A DNA stretch of 64,000 nt from Acanthosoma haemorrhoidale (Eukaryota; Arthropoda; Insecta; Hemiptera; Acanthosomatidae): contig OV884013.1 in assembly GCA_930367205.1 (NCBI GenBank), positions 114,223,475-114,287,474 of the forward strand, in the 5' to 3' direction. This document shows positions 55,291 to 64,000 of the stretch, in pieces; the stretch's first letter is position 1; every line of letters starts with the position of its first letter. The translations under genes were made by a program, and so were the position numbers. Below the pieces are notes generated by a model. It made no database searches, had not been told where the DNA came from, and saw only the letters and a program-made list of their open reading frames with translations.

Positions 55291-56402
55291 TTTGAGAACA
55301 ATGTACACCATTGTCTTCCTCTGCCCTTGTCCCCACCGGATCAATCTGTGGGCCACACGCAGAAAGGCGAGATCGATGAGGTGGAGGACAGGCCATCAAG
55401 AGCCCAATGACTCAAGAGCAAGCGCCAGGGACGCAGACGTCCCTGCAGTTCGTTGAACTCTGACCCTGTCTGGCAGAGGGTGTGCCACGGTACGACAGTC
55501 ACGTGGGGGTGAGTGCACTCGGTATATCTTTCTTGACCCTGGCCAATATCCACGTGATATGTCAACGTCTGTGTTCTGGGCCGACAATACAGGGTCAGCT
55601 ATGGCTGTAAATGAATTTATTATTGGAGTTAACATTTAAATTTAAACAAATATTTAAGTGTGAAGTATTGTGTAATCAAGGGTTTTACTTTTTAATTAAT
55701 CCTATTCGATTGATTTCCTATTTTTTATTGAATTATATTCACTAACCTAAGTACTATAAGTCGACTGAGATGTCTCGACACTGGACACGGGAACTCGTAA
55801 CCACGGAAATATTTTTTAAAAAGTCTGCCATTATTGTGAATAATTTTTATGTAATTATTGTCCAATAACCCCCTAGCGTAGTATTTATATTGGTAATCAT
55901 TGTCCAGATATATTTAATTTTCTACCATACACTATGTACTAAAGTAGTAAAACTGTGTAAAAACTAAAAAAAATTTAGTACCATCGCGGCATCAAATAAA
56001 ATTAACAAAAAATATCAAATAATTTATCTTTTTAAATTACGGAATGAGTGAAAATTGTAACAGGATATTAATCACACAGTTAATGTCTTTGTTCAAGGAA
56101 ATGTTTTAAAAAAATATGTAGATTCGTTTTTAGAAATTTAAATGTCGTGATTACAAGGTGATAGGGTTGAACTTTGAATTACTGTCGGGAGGTGTGACTA
56201 TTCATGTCAGTGACCGGAAAGACAGCTCAAATTCAACACCTGATCATTTCTACATGTCACCGCCCCTGTCCCATCCCACCCCTACAAGGGGTGCTAGGAG
56301 GTGACCACCACAGAACGTGATTCGTAAAAGTACCATGTTTAGTGTTTTTCTATAAACGTATTGATTGCCTAAAGTGGATAAACTATCTATTTATTTAGAT
56401 TA
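55291..56402. other. GC-richer island then AT-rich interval
   Basis: At about 55.30-55.60 kb GC content is clearly above background and frames are open on both strands (up to 87 codons) without any motif I recognise. Splice sites do not suggest an exon of Nhe2. Origin unknown. The remainder to 56.4 kb shows nothing. Confidence 0.3.
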
Positions 56403-57030
56403 AATATGGGAGACAGCAAAAAAGTCGAACATCAAGCGTATACAATCCTTTCAATCAAAAGTCCTGAGAACAATAGTAAATTCCCCTTATTATGCCAGCA
56501 ACAAAACCATTTATAATGTTCTTAATATACCTTACATTCTCGAACTCATCCCTTCCAAGATCATGAAATTCCATGGTAACCTATCCAACCACCCTAATCC
56601 CCTAGCACCGTCATTACACTGCACCACTCATCCCTATAACCTCCTCGGAGACTAAAGCAGTAGCCTCGTGACCTGCTATAAATACGTGACAGTGGGAGTC
56701 ATGGCAATGGCCAGTTTTTCTAATCATGTCCTGAGCGTATGTGGCTCTCGCGCTCTTGGTCAGCCTCCGCTGGCTCTGATCCAGTGACGTGGCTGACGGA
56801 GGAGCGTGGTGGACTTCCCAATGCTCCACTTCCTCTTTCGCATGCGAGGGAGGTTACAACCATGTGGACTTTGGAGGGCTCTGGGCAGTATGATATGGTA
56901 AATACTGTATGAATGAGCGAGTAAATGAAAAATTACAAATATGGTTTGGGTTGAGATCGTTTATCACAATTACTTATTGCCCAATAAGGCAGAATGTAAT
57001 TTTATCATAATAAAGCTGTTTAATAATAAT
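56403..57030 (+). mobile_element. LINE-A copy, 5'-truncated, plus strand
   Basis: Encodes KKSNIKRIQSFQSKVLRTIV and later LNIPYILELIPSKIMKFHGN then a broken end, matching the C terminus of the 34.66-kb RT, followed by the LINE-A 3' UTR (CTCGTGACCTGCTATAAA, CATGTCCTGAGCGTATGTGG). It ends with AATAAAGC and an ATAATAAT stretch in place of a clean poly-A tail. Confidence 0.8.
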
Positions 57031-57249
57031 TTAGTTTTAATAAATACAGTCAATAATATGATTAAATGTTCTGACCGATACGTCACTTCACCTTCTTTTG
57101 TTATTTGGTTGAACTAAATCTTTCTTCTACTCCTGAAATTTGGCTTGACTTGATGTGAAGTTATTTCCAAAGCTAAAGCGTGACGCAACGATCACACACC
57201 AATTAACCTTCGAGGCTGCATAGTGGTTAGCACACTCGCTCCTGAGGGT

Positions 57250-58164
<915 letters not shown>

Positions 58165-58660
58165 TGCTTCATTATATTTCCTGTAGCTTGGCTACATTTG
58201 ATACAAATTCTGTTATCTACTAATAGCGATCAGCCTTGTACAAAAGTATAATGGTGTACATTATACATTAATGGATTGAATTTATTAAAAGTAATGGGGC
58301 TCACCTTATTTATCATGGACTTAAAACTAAAAAATCTGAGAAATTCCAGAAAACGCCTTTCCACATTTTTTTATTTTTCCTTCTTCATAGCCACTTTAAA
58401 TTCACAGATAATTATGTACAATTATAGATCCTCATGCAAATCTATTTACAAATTATTTTTGTATTTCCTGTAGCGTCGCTGCATTATATAAAGGTTTTGT
58501 TATTTTATAAAAATTATATAATGGCTATGTTAATTCATAATGTATAATGTACATGATAATGCATGTTATTTCATAAACAAGTATAATGGTGTATCATTAT
58601 ACGTGTCTGGACTGAACTGACTAATAAAGGTGATGGGGCTCACCTTTTTGATCAGCATGT
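58165..58660 (-). mobile_element. Two LINE-B 3' UTR fragments in series, minus strand
   Basis: 58165-58330 is a diverged copy (TTTCCTGTAGCTTGGCTACAT to AATGGGGCTCACCTTA). 58370-58660 is closer to the reference (TTCATAGCCACTTTAAATTC to GGTGATGGGGCTCACCTTTT) with a local duplication of an ATAATG-rich stretch. Neither retains coding sequence, and neither carries the LINE-A insertion. Confidence 0.65.
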
Positions 58661-59189
58661 TCTCAGAGCTGGGTGTGATACAAGAACGCACTTTTCAAGC
58701 CCTTATTGAACTGTATGGGACTGGCATTGAACAGAATCTCTCAAAGAGGTTATAGAGTAGATCAAATACTTGAAAAAAGTTTGAAGGGGAAAGTGGATTG
58801 AGGTGTTTTTGATATTAAACGCCTCATATGCTAGTTATATCAACAACATTTACTTGTGCATTTTTTTCAATTCATAGTAATTAACTGATTAATAACACAA
58901 TATTTTCTATTTTAAATACTCATCACTCAAACTTCAACTGGCATTAATTCTCTTATGTACTAAACATAGAACTAAGTAGATCTACAAGCTACAGCAGTAT
59001 TCTTTCAACTATTATTAATAAGCATTAGCTTCAAGGATCCAGTCGTGTAAACGATTTCAAGAATAAATCACGTAACATTTCCGCCTGCTACAGCTTCAAA
59101 TTCATTTCCTGTACTAAGAATAACATACAAAGTAAGTATAATTAGATCGTAAGTTAAATAATCTTTGTAGAGGAGAGTCTTTTAAAAGA
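58661..59189. other. Intronic interval, nothing recognised
   Basis: AT-rich, no supported feature. Confidence 0.4.
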
Positions 59190-59760
59190 AAAGAAAGAAA
59201 AGCTTTATTATGAAGTACAAGCAAAACACTGGTATATACAAATATTAAGAGTTACGTTACTACATACTGGGTGGAAGGTCTAGGCTCGAGTGGGGTCTTG
59301 GGCTAAAGCTGAGACATATATGTATAAGAAAAGGGTAAGATTCTGGGAAGTATGGAGGTCTTGGAGGGATGCGGTTGCTTACTTAAAAATAACAGGAACC
59401 ATCAGTGACTTCCATAAAGTCACGAGGCAGGTATACAGTTCTGCTCAAGCCCCTTATACTTTTAGCATTATATAACTGTCGGTGGATTTCATCTCAAATT
59501 CCATGGCTGTTAAGGCGTTGTTAGTCGGAGAATCCGGGTGTTATTTGAGCGTCCAATGAGATATATTAGTGTAGTCCCTTACGCAACAAACGTTTCCTTT
59601 GCCAATCCCCTTTATCCTTCATTTCAACGGTCTGGTTCTTCGTCTCATTTCTCTTCCCTCCAGCTGCCAGTATCTGTGGCATCCATTCGGCTTCTTTCTC
59701 TAGCCTACATGTGAGTACGGTATCTTGTCTTTCTTCATTTTTTTTGAACAAAAGTATACA
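59190..59760 (-). mobile_element. Possible retroelement 3' end
   Basis: On the minus strand the sequence ends in AATAAAGCTTTTC followed by an A/G-rich tail near 59190, and a frame upstream reads KGDWQRKRLLRKGLH then stop. The poly-A-signal-plus-tail layout suggests a LINE or processed transcript but no diagnostic domain is visible. Confidence 0.25.
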
Positions 59761-59814
59761 AGAGATGACAAATACTAATAATTTATAGATAATAATATAT
59801 GGAAGTATACTGAC

Positions 59815-60078
59815 CTATGGTTAGGGTGTTGAAGATGGTGCCGATGACGGCGAACATGAGGATGGTGCCGAGGTGGTCGAAGAAGAGGCGATTGGGCATG
59901 AAATAGCCCGCGTCGAGGATGATGGGTGGCATGAGGTAGAGGAAGAAGGTGTCGGGGGTAAGAGGGGACACGTGGACCGTTGAGGTGCAGAATAGGAACA
60001 TCCCGATGAGCACGCCCACGGCGATGAGGAGGCACGACTCCGGGAAGATCTGGTTCAGTCTTGGTGCCATGTGGAAAC
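59815..60078 (-). CDS. Nhe2: Nhe2 exon: first transmembrane segments (most 5' found)
   Basis: A 264-base exon with TTATTCAG acceptor and GTCAGT donor. It encodes FHMAPRLNQIFPESCLLIAV, GVLIGMFLF, then TPDTFFLYLMPPIILDAGYF and a further helix LGTILMFAVIGTIFNTLTI. FFL.L.PPIILDAGYF is a hallmark SLC9A1-5 motif in a transmembrane helix that contributes to amiloride-type inhibitor sensitivity in vertebrate NHEs. The exon enters in phase 1, so an upstream exon must exist; none was identified up to 64000. The next exon (33551) is 26 kb downstream. Residues 1-88 of the assembled fragment. Confidence 0.96.
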
Positions 60079-60289
60079 CTGAATAACACAAAGCATATAT
60101 TATACACAAATCACAAATTTATAATAAATAATTTATAAATTTAATTCAAAACAGAGGTTAATCTAGAAGAGGGGTGGCCAATCCCGGGCCGCCTAGAACA
60201 TTTTTCCTGCGAGATTCATCACACTTTTACAAAATATAATAGGGGGGGGCAGAAAGTAGTGTTGGTTTTTTACCTTAAATGCAAACAGA

Positions 60290-60535
60290 TAAATTTTTAA
60301 CAAATTTTTGATTTTAATCAATGAAGTAATCACCATAGTTAACAACAACCTTTTGCCATCTAGTTTGCAAATTTTCAATGCCGGGCTGATAAAAATAAAT
60401 TGGTTACCGAGAAAAATAAATAGAGATTTCGGACATCATCCAAATTTGCAAATGTTTTAGCGATCAGAAATTTGGAAATTAGAGGGCGCAATATCGGGCG
60501 AGTATGGTGGGTGAGACTTGAGATGGAAAATGGGT
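60290..60535 (-). mobile_element. Mariner M3 3' end, inverted copy
   Basis: Read on the minus strand this aligns with 60860-61092: shared CTCACCCACCATACTCGCCC, GATCGCTA, GGATGATGTCC, GGCATTGAAAATTT and GGTGATTACTTCATTGATTA. It covers the last part of a transposase, diverged by roughly 15-20 percent by eye with small indels, and points away from the plus-strand copy. Confidence 0.75.
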
Positions 60536-61112
60536 CCTCTATGATAATCCAAAACGCAAAAGGCAGTGTCTCCCTGCGAATGAATCGTCACGAAGTACAC
60601 CTCAGCCAGGTTTACGCCCCAAAAAGGCGTTTTTGTGTGTTTAATGGAGTATTCGCGGGGTCGTTCATTTTGAAGTGCTCAAACCTGGACAAACTGATTG
60701 CAGACCTTTTCTGTGAACAATTGGATCTAGTAAATCAATCTTTAATTTTAAGAGTGCTCAGCGATTGTCAACAGAAGGCGTTATTCTGCAACACGATAAT
60801 ACAAGACCGCACTGCGCAAGACGAACCCTGGAAAAAATTAAAGAATTGGGAGGGAGGTATTGCCTCACCCACCATACTCGCCCGATATTGTACCATCGGA
60901 TTTCCATTTGTTCCGATCGCTACAACATTTTCCAAGTGGCAAAAAATTGGAAAATTTGGGTGATGTCCAAAATAGCATCTCCAGATATTTTGCTCAAAAA
61001 CCAATTGATTTTGATCGATTTGGCATTGAAAATTTTCACACTAGATGGCTAAAGGTTGTTAGCGAGGGTGATTACTTCATTGATTAAAAACAAAAACTTT
61101 ATTTATTATTAA
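60536..61112 (+). mobile_element. Mariner M3 fragment, plus strand
   Basis: Carries the latter half of a mariner-type transposase in three frames: LIADLFCEQLDLVNQSLI, then VILQHDNTRPHCARRTLEKI (third catalytic Asp), then PHPPYSPDIVPSDFHLFRSL and a C-terminal end at GDYFID. Frameshifts separate them, and the WWD box is mutated (CVFNGVF). The 5' half of the element is missing. Confidence 0.75.
60640..61087 (+). pseudogene. Mariner M3 transposase fragment
   Basis: Joined across two frameshifts, the pieces follow the order of a DD34D-type mariner transposase from just after the second Asp to the stop at 61087. HDNTRPH keeps the third catalytic Asp. Without the DNA-binding domain and first two Asp residues it cannot be active. 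Confidence 0.7.
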
Positions 61113-61316
61113 AATATTTATTTTATAATGGCCAAATTAGTGAAAACCAATGTATTAAAAAAATGGTCGGCTTGGCATTAATGAAAGAAGTTAACATTGA
61201 ACAATAAGCTTTCCGCCGGCAAGTCTTCCGCCACTTGAGTTAATCGTAAGTTGCAATGCTGTCCCGATCATGTGCTCAGGTATCTACCAGAAGAAGGTTT
61301 GAGCTACAATGTCTAA

Positions 61317-61709
61317 TGGGTGTCCCAGAATTAACGCAAGATTTGAATTTGCCGCCATTTGTGCAGTAAAGTGCTGGCAACCCTAAAAAAAAAACAGTTT
61401 AGGGTTTGTAAAAATGGAGCGTTACACAATAGAACAACGTGTCTTTATTGTTGAACATTATCTCAAAAATAATAGAAGTTTGGTGGCCGCAGTCCGAAAA
61501 TGTCATACAAAATATGGTCGGAAAAGTCTTTTGACTTCATCAGCTGTGAAGAGATTAATTGAACAATTTAAGGAGACTGGATCAGTTGGAGACACTAAAC
61601 ACACTGGTCGTCCAAAAACAAGCCGTTCAAATGTAAATATCGAAGCAGTGCGTGATATTGTTGCTGAAAATCCAGGATCATCAATTTGGCGTCGTAGACA
61701 AGAATTGTG
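61317..61709 (+). mobile_element. Mariner/Tc1-type M1 copy, 3'-truncated
   Basis: Has the left terminal repeat (GGGTGTCCCAGAATTAACGC at 61319) and the longer subterminal GTGCAGTAAAGTGCTGGCAA shared inverted with 21.43 kb. The body stops at about 61709, after GACAAGAATTG, where the 32-kb copy continues. Confidence 0.8.
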
Positions 61710-61710
61710 A
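61414..61710 (+). pseudogene. M1 transposase N-terminal fragment
   Basis: 98 codons from the ATG: MERYTIEQRVFIVEHYLKNN, an HTH region with SSAVKRLIEQF, and the GRPK linker, ending at RRRQEL and a stop in flanking DNA. This is the cleanest DNA-binding half of the M1 family here. A bare HTH domain could bind the terminal repeats but cannot transpose; expression is unknown. Confidence 0.7.
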
Positions 61711-64000
61711 CATGATAACAGTTCTTTATGTATAGATATATGTTGATAATATGTTTTTAATACAAATTTTATTGACCTAAAATATTTTAAATACTGCATA
61801 GTCTGTATTTAAACTGAGACTAACTATATTTCATTTTATCTTATATTTTAACTAATGTTTATGCTTAATTTGTTCTAAACAATTTTATGTAGTTTCAATT
61901 ACTTATTGTGTGTTGTGATGTTTGGCTGTAAATAGTGACAGTTTACTAAAGTAATATTAGAGAAAGACGAAAATATCTATGTATAAAATACATCCTGTAG
62001 TCAGGCAAGCTTTTTTAGAGAGCCGTCATAAACAAATTTCTCTCTCTCTCTCGCTCTCATTTGTATGTATTTCAAGAAATGAAATGAAGTAGATAATTTC
62101 AATCGTACATAATATCTTTCCCATTGTAAAGAAAAATCTGTCCCAAGCATTACACAACGTTAGCCCCAATAGCTAATCCTAAAATCCAATAAAGGTGTTA
62201 TATATGAAGAGAGTGGGTTATGTAAAAGGCTCATACATAACCAGGGTGTTGAACCCGCTCGCGAGATACCGATACACCGAGTGGGAGGGTATCACCCCTT
62301 CACCCTTTTGTGGTTATATCTCTGCGTCTTTTTATATCACCACTCATGCTGAGAGTATCCGATATGCTCGCTCCTCGGGCGTGAGGCTAACATTATCGGA
62401 ACTTATCGACAGTTATGTAATATATATAATCTTATCATTAACAAATGGTAGGTTTATCAATAACGTCCTAAGAACTTTACTTACAATCAGCTCTATTGCA
62501 ATTTTCAATAAGTTATTTTCCTTTCCCAGACCTCCATTCTAAATATCTGTCCCCCACGACCTTTCAGTAATATCTGTACTGTTATCATTACTGTTATCAT
62601 TTTCATACACACATAAATACCCCTAGGTAGTTAGCCAGATCCCCTTCAGGCTTTCAAGTGGCTAGTAAGCTCTTAGTTGTAACCATATCTAATTGTACAT
62701 ATTGTGTTTTATGCCAAATAAAGTTTTTCTTTTAAGACTCGCGTAGCAACGTTATAATTGACGACGCAAACAATTAATAATTTTTTTTTTAAGGTGAAAT
62801 TGAAAATCATGAAATACTCGCAGGAATTGACATTCTTAAAAAAAATAAATGCATACATTCACATTAGTTTTTCCACGAAAAAAATATTTTGGAGAGACTA
62901 AGGCTTGTTGGAAAACCAAAAGTGCAGTTATACGTTTTTTAACATCTCTTTGGTAAGTATCCAATACCTTTGAAAATAAAATTTTAGAAATTATGAGAGC
63001 GCTACTCTATATTTTTGATCAAAAGTTTTAAGTTAGGTCACTGAAAGTTAGGCCTTTGCCACAAATAAAAAAACAAAAAAAACATTTCTATTCTCGGCTC
63101 TCAAACCATTATTGTACAGTTAAGTTTTTCGACCAAATGATCCCTACTAAATCCCAAATTACCTGTCTAGATCTGGTATTAGACAGGCAACTCAAATGTG
63201 GCTCCAGTAGTATTCAGTACTTCAATATCTTTTGGTATTCTCCTTCAAATTGTAGATAAATATTTTTTATTGTTTTTAGGAGATGGTTATATGCCTGTCG
63301 CGCCTTCCCTCGATGTAAAAAAAAATACATTTTTATGTAAACATGATCTTTAATTTTCCACGTTGAAAAAGAAGAGACTCTCTCACTTTCTGAAAAAAGT
63401 CAATGAAATCCTGAACATAAGCTAACAGGCAGTAGGCACATACAGATGTGTGGATAATTCTTCGGAGTAACTAGTAGTTTCACATCAGTGTTCCTGTTTT
63501 ACATGAAGAATCTATTTTATACCAAATTATACAGCTATTGTGTAGTAAATGTAACCAAAACTTAGAAAAAAAATATAGGCTTTTTTCGACAATAATCAAG
63601 CGGCTTAGCGGTCAAAGACAATAATGAACTCAAGTAAAACAATTATTTAATTCGGACAAAACAAATTCAGCAATTTGATTGATCATTTCAAGCAATATAT
63701 ATGATGATTGGTGATTTCGATGAATCTAAAGTGATATGCATGTCAGAAGATGAAGCTTTTTTGTGGTCGATTCCAAATTTTTAGAAGAATTGATTAGTTT
63801 TGGAAATTTTGTCTCGAGCGGAAAACCAGCAAAGGCCTCTTACTGCTTCATTCCATGCCTTCTGTATAATTTTTTGGTGAAAATAACAGGAAAAGCGTCT
63901 TATACAGAAATATGGGGTCAGATGATACAAGATGTACGAGCAATGACCCGCAGAAACGTGCGTCACCTGGCCTTAAACAACAGCCTTAGCTTGGTTGTCC
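61711..64000. other. Right flank, no gene recognised
   Basis: At about 62.2-62.4 kb a GC-richer stretch (CCCGCTCGCGAGATACCGAT and following) stands out but has no motif I can name. The upstream exon(s) of Nhe2 were looked for on the minus strand and not found. The rest is AT-rich with chance frames. Confidence 0.35.

Noticed and set aside
63781..63966. Upstream Nhe2 exon on the minus strand
   Set aside because: The translation lacks the expected hydrophobic segment and no donor in phase 1 was found.

Overview
The window reads as insect nuclear DNA: AT-rich, intron-rich, with GT-AG splice junctions and a dense load of eukaryotic transposable elements. No bacterial operons, Shine-Dalgarno sites or CRISPR arrays are visible. 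Two host genes can be supported. The larger is a plasma-membrane-type sodium/proton exchanger of the insect Nhe2 (SLC9A1-5-like) group on the minus strand. Eleven exons between 60078 and 6584 join in consistent phase into about 607 codons, covering most of the transmembrane exchanger domain and the proximal cytosolic tail. The 5' exons lie beyond the window or were not found, and the 3' end was not found. The second is a two-finger zinc-finger exon of the kind used as alternative 3' exons by the BTB transcription factor lola, on the plus strand at 2777-2976, with a degenerate relative at about 480-640. I cannot name the species.

Layout: 0-3 kb holds the lola-type exon, its decayed sibling and non-LTR remnants. 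3-6.5 kb is AT-rich with nothing firm. 6.5-20.3 kb holds nine Nhe2 exons among LINE remnants, SINE-like tRNA-derived pieces, a TTAA-flanked inverted-repeat element and a 270-bp hAT-type MITE with a perfect 8-bp target duplication. 20.6-33.6 kb holds two Nhe2 exons, three mariner-type relics, a solo LTR (935 bp, ATTAT duplication), a GC-rich inverted-repeat element and a duplicated pair of short segments. 34.2-36.2 kb is a jockey-like LINE (LINE-A) nested in the 3' UTR of another LINE (LINE-B).

The centre (37.8-50.3 kb) is the most striking part. A complete non-LTR retrotransposon with two ORFs (DUF4780-like ORF1; endonuclease/RT/RNase H/zinc ORF2; LOA/I-like) sits inside the terminal inverted repeat of an internally deleted mariner. 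A 5,296-bp segment beginning inside ORF2 is then repeated in direct tandem, with one base difference noticed. The next 10 kb (50.3-61 kb) is repeat-rich: a MITE whose terminal repeat grades into a 60-bp tandem array, a 430-bp CT tract, a 15-bp minisatellite, diverged ~65-bp repeats, more LINE-A/B copies and an AG tract. The first visible Nhe2 exon is at 59815-60078, followed by an inverted pair of mariner 3' ends.

Functionally, one long host gene is transcribed right to left through introns that have accumulated transposons; one intron alone is about 26 kb. Only the central retrotransposon appears potentially intact; every transposase and other RT is broken, deleted or truncated.
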